From: Nostoc sp. GT001
Lineage (GTDB): Bacteria; Cyanobacteriota; Cyanobacteriia; Cyanobacteriales; Nostocaceae
NCBI RefSeq assembly: GCF_030382115.1
Contig: NZ_JAUDRJ010000003.1
Location: 5,437,218 to 5,459,215, forward strand
Length of the DNA stretch: 21,998 bases
Direction: 5' to 3'
The notes below the pieces were generated by a model. That model saw nothing but the letters and a program-made list of their open reading frames with translations. It was not told the DNA's origin and did not search any database. The position numbers and the translations under genes were made by a program. Shown here in pieces: positions 15,114-21,998 of this stretch (positions within the stretch are counted from its first letter, which is position 1; each line of letters begins with the position of its first letter).

Positions 15114-18100
15114 ATGTATCTGCACATAATTAAAAAGCGATCGCTCTTTTTCATTTTTCTCTTTATCCTGCTGTTGACTCTCCTCCTCGCCCTGCCTTGG
15201 GTAAGCGCGAAAGAACCGCCTCAACCAGAAGCGTGGCAGATTAACGGTATCGTTGCTGCTTTGGATGATGGATATGACCAAGTAAAGGGGTCTGCATTCA
15301 ACAAATTAGTTGAATACAATCTGAAAGATTTAAAATCTCTAGGAAAGAAACCGGAAGATATTGCTCGAAAAGCTGCCAAAATCCTCAAGGATAATACCGT
15401 TGATAAATATGTTCGTTTCAATGCAGCAGTGGCATTAGAAAATCTGAGGGAGGCAGCCAAACCCTACGTCAAAGACATCCTCGACTTCCTCAAGGATAAA
15501 ACCGTTGACAATGATATTCGTAGAGGTGTGGCAGTAGCATTAGGAAATCTTGGTGAGACAGCCAAACCCTATGTCAAAGATATCCTCGACATCCTCAAAG
15601 ATAAAACCATTGATAAATATGTTCGTAAAGATGCAGCAGTGGCATTGGGAAATATGGGGGAAACTGCCAAACCCTACGTCAAAGACATTGCTGACATCTT
15701 CAAAGATAAAACCGTTGATAAATATGTTCGTTCTGGTGCAGCAGTGGCATTGGGAAATTTTGGGGAAACTGCCAAACCCTATATCAAAGACATCACTGAC
15801 ATTCTCAAGGATAAAACCGTTGACAATGATATTCGTAAAGATGCAGCAGTGGCATTAGGAAATTTTAGGGAAACTGCCAAACCCTACGTCAAAGATATCC
15901 TCGACTTCCTCAAGGATAAAACCGTTGACAATGATGTTCGTAAAGATGCAGCAGTGGCATTGGGAAATCTGGGGGAGGTAGCTCAATTCTACGTCAAAGA
16001 CATCTTTGACTTCCTCAAAGATAAAACTATTAACTCAAATGTTCGTTACGGTGCAGCAGTGGCATTGGGAAATCTGGGAGAGGCTGGCAAACCCTACATC
16101 AAATATCTTGCTGACATTCTCAACGATAAAACTGTTGACTCAAATGTTCGTTATGGTGCAGCAGTGGCATTAGGAAATCTGGGAGAAGCTGCCAAACCTT
16201 ACGTCAAAGACATCCTCGACTTCCTCAAAGATAAAACTGTTAACTACTATGTTCGTTATGGTACGGCAGGGGCATTGGGGAAGCTGGGGGAAGCTGCAAA
16301 ACCCTACATCAAAGTTCTCGCTGACATCCTCAACGATAAAACCATTAACGACTCTATTCGTTATGGTGCAGCAGAGGCATTGGGAAATCTGGGTGATGCT
16401 GGCAAACCCTACGTCAAAGACATCCTCGACTTCCTCAATGATAAAACCGTTGATAAAGATTTTCGTAGAGATGCAGCAGAGGCATTGGGTAATATAGAAC
16501 AACTCAACTTGAATAATCTTGTAGTAATTCTGAATAGTGTCTATTACGCAGGTCAACCAGAATTTGCACAGTGGAGATTTTTGACATATTTTCTGGGTGG
16601 CGCTACTGATGAAGTCAAAACACTGCTCACATGGCTAGGACGCCCTGACACTCAAACAACTCCTACTCAATTAAACCATAATCAAGGTGATAAAACTCTC
16701 AAAATCTTTGCCCAAGTCTGGGAACCAAGTCAAGATTTTGCACGATTACGGGAAGACTTAGCCAAGCAAATTGCTGTAGTTGCGAAAAAAGTCTCTTGGC
16801 AACTACAAGATATTGTTATTTTAGAAACTCACTACAATAACCTCAAAGACGCTGGCTACAACGAAGCTGATTCAATGCAATCAGTCATAGTTAATCTCAA
16901 AACTTGGCAGTGGTTTCTCAACGCTAGAACGACTATTTTGATTCATGCTGCCTTTTGGGTTGCCCTCATCTTCGCTTATCCCAAATTTCCCCAAGTTCAA
17001 GCCATCTTCTTCTGGAATCCTTGGGTGAGGCGCATTCTCGGTATCGGCTACGTCGGCTTAATTCTCACCTGGGTTCCCTTTTTCCGCGAAAAGTTATTTG
17101 AACCTTTCAAGTCTTCTCTACTAGCCGATGCCGGGTTAGATAATTTTAACCCCGAAGCTTACTTTCCAAATTCTAAAGTGAAAGTTCCCGGTGTAGACGA
17201 ACCCGTACCAATTACCCAAGTGCTACCTAGCATCAAAGGACAAGTCATCTTGGAAGGTGATTCTGGCTTGGGTAAGTCAATGTTTCTACGCTATTTGGTA
17301 AAAACTTCTGGGCGGCTTGTGGTTTATCTACCTGCACACAAGTGTGACAAAGGGGTAATTGAGGCAATTCAAGCGAAGCTGCACGGACAAGCACAAGATG
17401 CTGATTTTCTCAAGAATTTAATTTACAGTGGTGCATTAGATATCTGCATTGACGGACTCAATGAAGTTACCGCCGACACCAGGGCAAAAATCTGCCAGTT
17501 TGCCGAAAGCTATTTCCGGGGTAACATCATCATGACCACCCAACCCCTAGAGTGGACACCACCCTCAACAGCCAAAATATATAAATTGCTGCCCCTTGAA
17601 GAACCACAAATTCAGCAATTTCTGATTTCCCGTCAGCCACGATTGCCCAAAAATGCCAAAGTTCAAGGTACTGATTATGAGCAAGCCACTGCTAGTTTTT
17701 TAACCAAAGCCCTCACTAATCAGCAATCACCACAAGAATTAAGCGCGATTGAAAAGGTTCTCTCTAATCCAATGGATTTAACTGTGGTAGCCCTGATGTT
17801 ATCCCAAGGTGAATACCCCGATTTGTTTCACTTGCAACAACATCAATATCAATTAATGGTAGCAGAATATTTGCAAGAATGGAACCAGGAATTTCCCCTG
17901 AAAAAATTCTCCGATGCTGTTTATCAAATGCGGCTGAAGGATGAACAGGCGTTACCTGCGGATGAATTTTACCAAGTTTTACAGTCTTTGGAAGACGAGA
18001 AATATAAAATGGTTGTCAGCCGTCAGTGGCAAGACGAAAAAGGGGAAGCCAAGAGAGAATGGTATTTCCGCCACGACAAGATTATGGATTTCTTTTTGGT

Positions 18101-18314
18101 GCAAAACTTTCTCGGCGAGAGTGAGGAAGCTAAAAACCGACTCATTGACCACATGGACGACCCCCGTTTTCGTGGTGTCTACTTTTTGCTAGCAACGTTA
18201 CTGCCGTTAGATGCAGCAAAAGAACTGAAGGAAAAATTAGTTCAATACGCCGCTGATACCAAAGACCATACTGTGAGTGATACCTTTGTGCAATTGTTGC
18301 GACCAAGGGCGTGA
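15114..18314 (+). CDS. HEAT-repeat / transmembrane / NACHT-type STAND NTPase, 1066 aa
   Basis: The N-terminus (MYLHIIKKRSLFFIFLFILL and following, ending near ALPWVSA) is a signal peptide or signal anchor. Residues about 85-460 are about ten near-identical 35-residue HEAT-like repeats with the pattern AKPYVKDILDFLKDKTV...R.GAAVALGNLGE. After a linker, hydrophobic segments lie at about 605-625 (TTILIHAAFWVALIFAY) and 641-657 (ILGIGYVGLILTWVPFF). A P-loop NTPase follows, with Walker A GDSGLGKS (715-722) and Walker B LDICID (775-780) followed by GLNEV, typical of NACHT/STAND proteins, and a C-terminal REWYFRHDKIMDFFLVQ segment like the helical region behind NACHT domains. STAND proteins act as signal-triggered switches, many in immunity. 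Sensor on one side and NTPase on the other side of a membrane is inferred; the number of spans is unclear. No Shine-Dalgarno sequence is evident. Confidence 0.9.
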   Translation: MYLHIIKKRSLFFIFLFILLLTLLLALPWVSAKEPPQPEAWQINGIVAALDDGYDQVKGSAFNKLVEYNLKDLKSLGKKPEDIARKAAKILKDNTVDKYVRFNAAVALENLREAAKPYVKDILDFLKDKTVDNDIRRGVAVALGNLGETAKPYVKDILDILKDKTIDKYVRKDAAVALGNMGETAKPYVKDIADIFKDKTVDKYVRSGAAVALGNFGETAKPYIKDITDILKDKTVDNDIRKDAAVALGNFRETAKPYVKDILDFLKDKTVDNDVRKDAAVALGNLGEVAQFYVKDIFDFLKDKTINSNVRYGAAVALGNLGEAGKPYIKYLADILNDKTVDSNVRYGAAVALGNLGEAAKPYVKDILDFLKDKTVNYYVRYGTAGALGKLGEAAKPYIKVLADILNDKTINDSIRYGAAEALGNLGDAGKPYVKDILDFLNDKTVDKDFRRDAAEALGNIEQLNLNNLVVILNSVYYAGQPEFAQWRFLTYFLGGATDEVKTLLTWLGRPDTQTTPTQLNHNQGDKTLKIFAQVWEPSQDFARLREDLAKQIAVVAKKVSWQLQDIVILETHYNNLKDAGYNEADSMQSVIVNLKTWQWFLNARTTILIHAAFWVALIFAYPKFPQVQAIFFWNPWVRRILGIGYVGLILTWVPFFREKLFEPFKSSLLADAGLDNFNPEAYFPNSKVKVPGVDEPVPITQVLPSIKGQVILEGDSGLGKSMFLRYLVKTSGRLVVYLPAHKCDKGVIEAIQAKLHGQAQDADFLKNLIYSGALDICIDGLNEVTADTRAKICQFAESYFRGNIIMTTQPLEWTPPSTAKIYKLLPLEEPQIQQFLISRQPRLPKNAKVQGTDYEQATASFLTKALTNQQSPQELSAIEKVLSNPMDLTVVALMLSQGEYPDLFHLQQHQYQLMVAEYLQEWNQEFPLKKFSDAVYQMRLKDEQALPADEFYQVLQSLEDEKYKMVVSRQWQDEKGEAKREWYFRHDKIMDFFLVQNFLGESEEAKNRLIDHMDDPRFRGVYFLLATLLPLDAAKELKEKLVQYAADTKDHTVSDTFVQLLRPRA
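15430..16495 (+). repeat. About ten 105-bp tandem repeats encoding HEAT units
   Basis: A 105-bp (35-codon) unit repeats head to tail with strong nucleotide conservation, for example GCCAAACCCTACGTCAAAGA, GATAAAACCGTTGA and GCAGCAGTGGCATTGGGAAA in most copies. Such near-identity at synonymous sites indicates recent expansion or ongoing homogenisation, so copy number probably varies between strains. Confidence 0.9.
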
Positions 18315-18380
18315 TATTAATTCCTAATTCGTAATGGGCTACTCCCCGCGATGCTAACGTAATTCGTAATTGAGAAAGAG

Positions 18381-18512
18381 ACTTATAGTCCAATACGGTT
18401 CAGTTAAGGCTAAAACTCTTTATCAAAGTCAATTTTTTTAACGAACCGCAGAGGCACAGAGGGAACAGAGAGAGGAAAACAATGCTTAACTGAACCGTAT
18501 TGACTTATAGTC
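18381..18512. mobile_element. 112-bp MITE-like element with 18-bp TIRs and 10-bp target duplication
   Basis: CAATACGGTTCAGTTAAG (18391-18408) is repeated exactly in inverted orientation at 18485-18502. The 112-bp unit is flanked on both sides by ACTTATAGTC (18381-18390 and 18503-18512). The interior has no ORF. A perfect terminal inverted repeat with a perfect direct repeat outside it is the signature of a non-autonomous transposon. A 10-bp duplication would fit an IS4-type transposase, which I cannot confirm. Confidence 0.88.
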
Positions 18513-18549
18513 TGAGGTAAGAGTACTCCAAGTAAAAAAATGCTCAATT

Positions 18550-18612
18550 GTCATTGCGAGCGAAGCAAAGCAATCGCAAAGACTGGGATTGCTTCGCTTC
18601 GCTCGCAATGAC
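18550..18612. repeat. REP-like long palindrome
   Basis: Two 26-bp arms, starting GTCATTGCGAGCGAAGC and ending CTCGCAATGAC, are complementary except for one base, around an 11-base loop. This class of extragenic palindrome is widely dispersed in bacterial genomes. Confidence 0.85.
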
Positions 18613-18661
18613 GGATTTTGAATCATTTATTTTTTAGAACACTCTAAAATGAGTATTTTAG

Positions 18662-18695
18662 CTCCATTAATGAGCCTTTAAACTCCATTAATGAG
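18662..18695. repeat. Direct repeat CTCCATTAATGAG, two copies
   Basis: CTCCATTAATGAG occurs at 18662-18674 and 18683-18695, a 21-bp step. Each copy is itself an imperfect palindrome, so this could be a protein-binding pair or simple duplication. Confidence 0.5.
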
Positions 18696-18726
18696 TCTAG
18701 GCTGGTAAATTCTTGATCTCATAAAA

Positions 18727-18825
18727 ATCTGACTTTTCACCTCATGTAGAAAAGCTAACCCCTGAGCAAGCTTCGTTACTAGGGAATAAAAGCGAGGTTT
18801 TCTAGATAAGAGTGAAAAGTCAGAT
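18727..18825. repeat. 99-bp foldback element with 14-bp inverted ends
   Basis: ATCTGACTTTTCAC (18727-18740) is exactly inverted at 18812-18825. Just inside, AGAAAA...AACC and GGTTTTCT continue the complementarity, so the whole unit could fold back. No clear target duplication. Confidence 0.7.
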
Positions 18826-18834
18826 ATTGGAATG

Positions 18835-18973
18835 ATATCATGTCTGCCAAATTACCCATAATAAAATAACCCCACCCCCAACCCCCTCCCCGCCTGCGGG
18901 GAGGGGAGACAAAGCACAGCTTTGGCGGGGTGGGGTTCTTCGGGTTTAATAAGCAATCAAGCGGACATGATAT
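18835..18973. repeat. Nested foldback element containing the dispersed G-rich repeat
   Basis: ATATCATGTCTGC (18835-18847) is inverted with one mismatch at 18961-18973. Inside it AACCCCACCCC (18868-18878) is exactly inverted as GGGGTGGGGTT (18927-18937), and within that lies the 41-bp G-rich repeat (18900-18940) also found at 10720-10760. Confidence 0.7.
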
Positions 18974-19064
18974 GAGTGGAAAAAGAGATTGTGTCTGTCC
19001 TACGACCAAGTAGAATCAATGCTCAGTTCACTTGGAACTAAGCTTAATATAATAGTCAAAAGGA

Positions 19065-19508
19065 TTAACCACGTCCCCCGCGATCGCGGTCATAGCGAAA
19101 ACGAATGTTGCGAAGGTTATTATCGCGGTCATATCGGCGATTATTGTCGCGGTCATAACGACGATTATTATCGCGGTCATAACGACGATTATTATCGCGG
19201 TCATAACGACGATTATTATCGCGGTCATAACGACGATTATTGTCGCGGTCATAACGGCGATTATTGTCGCGGCCATAGCGGCGATCGTTGTCACGAATGT
19301 TGCGAAGGTCGTTCTGGCGGTCATAATCACCATTTCTGTAGTGACGACTATGACGTTCGTAGTTACCATCATCGTTGCGATCGTAGCCGTAGCTATCAAA
19401 CTGAGCAACATAAGATGCTTGTGTATTAGCCTCGGCTTTTGGGGAAATAGCTAAAGCTGATGCAGATGCTATCAAGCCAGCCAGCAAAATAGAGGTAAAG
19501 CGGTTCAT
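19065..19508 (-). CDS. Secreted low-complexity Arg/Asp/Asn repeat protein, 147 aa
   Basis: ATG 19508 opens with MNRFTSILLAGLIASASALA and an ISPKAEANTQ tail, a clear signal peptide. The mature part is extremely hydrophilic: YDRNDDGNYERHSRHYRNGD, then about six to seven copies of the octapeptide RYDRDNNR, bracketed by two LRNIR motifs and ending RDRGGRG. Such Arg/Asp/Asn/Tyr repeats are expected to be disordered. Export implies an outer-surface, periplasmic or matrix role, which I cannot specify. A TTG at 19523 would add five residues but has no advantage. A long frame on the opposite strand here is a shadow of the repeats. Confidence 0.85.
   Translation of the reverse strand: MNRFTSILLAGLIASASALAISPKAEANTQASYVAQFDSYGYDRNDDGNYERHSRHYRNGDYDRQNDLRNIRDNDRRYGRDNNRRYDRDNNRRYDRDNNRRYDRDNNRRYDRDNNRRYDRDNNRRYDRDNNLRNIRFRYDRDRGGRG
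19117..19290 (-). repeat. 24-bp tandem repeats within the secreted repeat protein gene
   Basis: The plus-strand unit ATTATTATCGCGGTCATAAC followed by GACG repeats every 24 bp about seven times with few substitutions. CGAATGTTGCGAAGGT occurs on both sides (about 19102 and 19295). An eight-codon period keeps the frame whatever the copy number. Confidence 0.88.
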
Positions 19509-19874
19509 GATGTGAATCAACAATTGTTGATAGTAATTTATGCAAGTCCAGTCTGTTTAGGAAGAGCAGATTCCACAAGTCTTTAAATCAATCCTATCAG
19601 TCTTGAATAACTCGAAAAGTTTTCTTGGGTGCGGTGATTGAGAAAACTTTTGTTGTCTGTGATACTTTCTGACCTTCCAAATCCTGTGAAAAGTTAAAAT
19701 TAAAATGAGTGTTTGAACTGGATGAATCCACCTTTTATCTCCGTCAACGAGTCTTTGATAATTAAATAGGTTACGATCGCACCTTCCCAAAACCTACCAG
19801 CTAGACAAAACGCACACCAATATATGATTAGTGTGCGTATGCGGTTAGATTTTAGAAATTCTCCCGGTTAGATT
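19509..19874. other. Intergenic region between thrS and the secreted repeat gene
   Basis: AT-rich, without convincing ORF or RNA gene. It must hold the promoter of the secreted repeat gene (minus strand). It also contains the probable thrS terminator (19803-19838) and a tandem duplication at the thrS end, listed separately. A HIP1-like GATCGC core is present near 19775. Confidence 0.5.
19803..19838 (-). terminator. Probable rho-independent terminator of thrS
   Basis: On the minus strand ACGCACAC and GTGTGCGT form a perfect 8-bp stem around a 13-base loop (with ATT/AAT pairing possible inside), followed directly by TTTGT. It lies about 36 bases after the thrS stop. Confidence 0.7.
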
Positions 19875-19886
19875 TTAGAAATTCTC
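19843..19886. repeat. 23-bp tandem duplication spanning the thrS stop codon
   Basis: A 21-bp sequence beginning GGTTAGATTTTAGAA occurs at 19843-19863 and again at 19866-19886. The second copy contains the last four codons and stop of thrS; the first is a non-coding echo of them. Confidence 0.85.
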
Positions 19887-21710
19887 GAACTTAGCGATCG
19901 CATCCTTCATTTTATCTACCACCTCATCTACAGCTATAACTCCCAATTCTCCAGAGGCGCGGGTACGGATACTCAAAGTGTTAGTTTCCACTTCCTTAGC
20001 TCCTACCACCGCCATTACGGGTATTTTTTCTTTCTCTGCATTGCGAATTTGTTTACCCAAGCGATCGCCACTGGTATCAACTTCTGCACGGATGCCTAAC
20101 GCTCTCATTTTCGTTACCACATCTTTAGCAAAGTCTAGCTGTGTATCACCCACGGGTAGTAATCTAGCTTGCACTGGCGCTAACCACAAAGGGAAATCCC
20201 CTGCATATTCTTCAATTAAGATCCCAATCAACCTTTCCAGCGAACCAAAAGGCGCACGGTGAATCATCACTGGACGTTTGCGAACACCATCTTCGGCGAC
20301 GTACTCCAAATCAAAGCGTTCTGGCAAATTGTAATCTACCTGCACAGTTCCTAATTGCCACTCCCTTTCTAGGGCATCACTGACAATAAAATCTAGTTTA
20401 GGCCCGTAGAAAGCTGCTTCCCCAATTCCCTCAAAATGCTCCATCCCCAAGGTTTCAACAGCCCGGCGAATTGCATTTTCAGCCTGGTTCCAAGCTTCAT
20501 CGGAACCAATATACTTATCACTAGCTGGATCGCGGAAACTCAGTCGTGCTTTGAAATTCCCCAATTGCAAAGTCTTAATCACTGACAAGATCAAATCCAC
20601 TACCTTGAGGAATTCGCTGTCTAACTGTTCTGGAGTGACAAATATATGGGCATCATCTTGAGTGAAACCCCGCACCCGTGTTAAACCGCCCAGTTCTCCT
20701 GATTGTTCGTAGCGGTAAACAGTACCAAATTCTGCTAACCGCATCGGTAGTTCCCGATAGGAACGCAACTCGCTCTTATATATTTGGATGTGAAAAGGGC
20801 AATTCATGGCTTTGAGAACAAAGCCTTGTTCCTGTGCAGCAGCTTCCTCATTTTCTGCCATCATTGGGAACAGATCGTCTTTATATTTCTGCCAGTGTCC
20901 AGAGGTTTTAAATAAATCCACTCTGCCAATGTGAGGGGTGACAACCTGCTGGTAGCCACGTTTGATCTGTTCTTGTTTGAGGAAGTCTTCTAAAGTACTC
21001 CTTAACAAAGTGCCTTTGGGTGTCCATAAAGGTAAACCCGGCCCCACTTGGTCAGAAAATATAAATAATCCCAGTTCCTTACCCAGTTTCCGGTGATCTC
21101 GCCGCAGTGCTTCTTCTTTACGTCGCTTATATTCAGTGAGTTGTTCTGGACTTTCCCAAGCGGTGGCGTAGATGCGTTGTAATTGGGCTTTGGTTTCATC
21201 CCCACGCCAATAAGCGCCAGCAACACTTTCTAGTTCAATTGCTTTCGGGTTTAATTCACTGAGATTTTCCAGATGAGGCCCCGCGCACAAATCCCACCAT
21301 TCATTCCCCAGGTGGTAAATCGTGATTGGTTCGTTTTTGATATCTGCCAGAATTTCTAGCTTGTAAGGTTCCTTAATTTCCTGAATCCGGCGTTCGGCTT
21401 CTTCGCGGCTGACTTCTTCCCGAATTACTGCCAGTTTGCGATTGATAATCTTCGCCATCTCTTTCTTGATGGCTTTGAGATCGTTTTCACTAAATGGTTC
21501 TGGACTGTCGAAGTCGTAGTAAAAACCGTTTTCAATCCAAGGGCCGATTGTAACTTGTGCCTTGGGAAACAGCTTTTGTACTGCCATTGCCATTACATGG
21601 GAAGCAGTGTGGCGAATCTTTTTTAAGTTCTCCGATTCGCTGGTACGCGGTAAATAAATTTTTTCAACTTGTTCTGACTGTTGTGACTGATTTGATGAAT
21701 TTGGCGACAT
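19875..21710 (-). CDS. thrS: Threonyl-tRNA synthetase, cyanobacterial type without TGS domain, 611 aa
   Basis: The enzyme charges tRNA-Thr. The N-terminal editing domain has HTASH (HxxxH) and DLCAGPH (CxxxH), so Ser-tRNA proofreading should be active. The class II catalytic core shows the zinc ligands in AMNCPFH, DDAHIF and MIHRAPFGSLERL, motif 2 in FGTVYRYEQSGELGGLTRVR, and the C-terminal anticodon-binding domain from about ALWLAPVQARLLPVGD to the end. The TGS domain found before the editing domain in E. coli is absent, as usual in cyanobacteria. ATG 21710 (MSPNSSNQSQQ) gives normal length; the same frame continues to a TTG at 21776, a possible alternative start. Neither has a clear Shine-Dalgarno sequence. 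Confidence 0.95.
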   Translation of the reverse strand: MSPNSSNQSQQSEQVEKIYLPRTSESENLKKIRHTASHVMAMAVQKLFPKAQVTIGPWIENGFYYDFDSPEPFSENDLKAIKKEMAKIINRKLAVIREEVSREEAERRIQEIKEPYKLEILADIKNEPITIYHLGNEWWDLCAGPHLENLSELNPKAIELESVAGAYWRGDETKAQLQRIYATAWESPEQLTEYKRRKEEALRRDHRKLGKELGLFIFSDQVGPGLPLWTPKGTLLRSTLEDFLKQEQIKRGYQQVVTPHIGRVDLFKTSGHWQKYKDDLFPMMAENEEAAAQEQGFVLKAMNCPFHIQIYKSELRSYRELPMRLAEFGTVYRYEQSGELGGLTRVRGFTQDDAHIFVTPEQLDSEFLKVVDLILSVIKTLQLGNFKARLSFRDPASDKYIGSDEAWNQAENAIRRAVETLGMEHFEGIGEAAFYGPKLDFIVSDALEREWQLGTVQVDYNLPERFDLEYVAEDGVRKRPVMIHRAPFGSLERLIGILIEEYAGDFPLWLAPVQARLLPVGDTQLDFAKDVVTKMRALGIRAEVDTSGDRLGKQIRNAEKEKIPVMAVVGAKEVETNTLSIRTRASGELGVIAVDEVVDKMKDAIAKFENF

Positions 21711-21817
21711 TGGCTGCTGAACCGTTGGCGAGGTGATTACAAAAGGTGATTTATCTGAATCTGTAGGCTTATTCAACTATAACGACTTTGGTTTTTGTTT
21801 TTTTCAGCTATCAAGAA

Positions 21818-21998
21818 AGAATTCAGGAGTCAGAATTCAGAATTCAGAATGAATTGGAATCCGATGTACTGAGTTTGTCGAAGTACTGGCGTAATGAATA
21901 AAGGGGTTTAAGACTCTGCTAAATATGTTTTCTTTAATGGTGTTTCTAGGTGGCGGGTTTGAATCCCCCACTATTTTGATTCTCAGTCCTGAATTTTG
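21818..21998. repeat. Short tandem and dispersed repeats upstream of thrS
   Basis: Heptamer-type repeats of AGAATTC (about 21820-21850) are followed by TACTGAGTTTGTCGAAGTA, an imperfect palindrome of a kind scattered through Nostoc genomes, and by a GC-poor tail to the window edge. No ORF of note in 21711-21998; thrS promoter expected near 21780-21830. Confidence 0.5.

Noticed and set aside
15550..15858. Alternate-frame ORFs inside the HEAT repeats (also 16170-16556)
   Set aside because: Open frames arise because the 105-bp period lacks stops in other frames; the main frame has the signal peptide and NTPase.
18989..19429. Long plus-strand ORF with RGHNDDYY repeats opposite the secreted repeat gene
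   Set aside because: It is the other-strand reading of the 24-bp repeats, has no signal peptide or plausible start context, and His/Cys-rich content follows from the repeat sequence. The minus-strand frame has a clear signal peptide.
21946..21972. tRNA T-arm-like sequence (GGCGGGTTTGAATCCCCC)
   Set aside because: No acceptor, D-arm or anticodon arm can be built around it. It is more likely part of a dispersed repeat.

Overview
The window comes from a filamentous, heterocyst-type (Nostocales-like) cyanobacterium. The evidence is the many HIP1 octamers (GCGATCGC), a phycobiliprotein lyase gene, a cyanobacterial-type threonyl-tRNA synthetase, Nostoc-style short dispersed repeats, and CHAT/TPR, Uma2 and Rpn family genes.

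Positions 1-7178 are the PAM-proximal ('left') part of a type V-K CRISPR-associated transposon (CAST). The outer end starts at a TGTACA at 7173-7178, 9 bp from the 3' end of a tRNA-Cys gene (7187-7257, minus). Moving inward there are four TGACA-centred repeats spaced 20-21 bp (probable TnsB sites). Next comes a delocalised homing crRNA (7034-7064) whose 17-nt guide matches the tRNA-Cys exactly beside a GTG PAM. Further in are a CRISPR array reduced to one recognisable repeat (6884-6920), a tracrRNA, cas12k (4653-6599) and the divergent MerR-type repressor gene cvkR (4155-4582). The transposon end lies 62 bp from the PAM, as expected for RNA-guided V-K insertion, so guide, target and insertion product all sit in one kilobase. 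cvkR has a one-base frameshift in a run of Gs, so the repressor is probably broken, unless this is a sequencing error. Further inward is cargo on the minus strand: a 989-residue TPR-CHAT (caspase-like) protein, a small zinc-ribbon-like protein and the start of a membrane protein cut by the window edge. tnsB, tnsC, tniQ and the other transposon end are not in the window.

Positions 7258-15100 look like host chromosome: cpcT, a secreted TPR protein, a Uma2-family nuclease-like protein, a large fusion of a cNMP-binding domain, a degenerate NtrC-type AAA+ domain and a membrane polyferredoxin, a small unknown protein, and an Rpn/DUF4351-type nuclease-like gene that overlaps it tail to tail.

Positions 15114-18314 encode a 1066-residue protein with a signal sequence, about ten near-identical 35-residue HEAT-like repeats, hydrophobic segments and a C-terminal NACHT/STAND-type P-loop NTPase. 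It is followed by a 650-bp gene-free stretch of palindromic elements, including a 112-bp MITE-like element with 18-bp terminal inverted repeats and a 10-bp target duplication. The window ends with a secreted, Arg/Asp/Asn-rich repeat protein and thrS (threonyl-tRNA synthetase), both on the minus strand.
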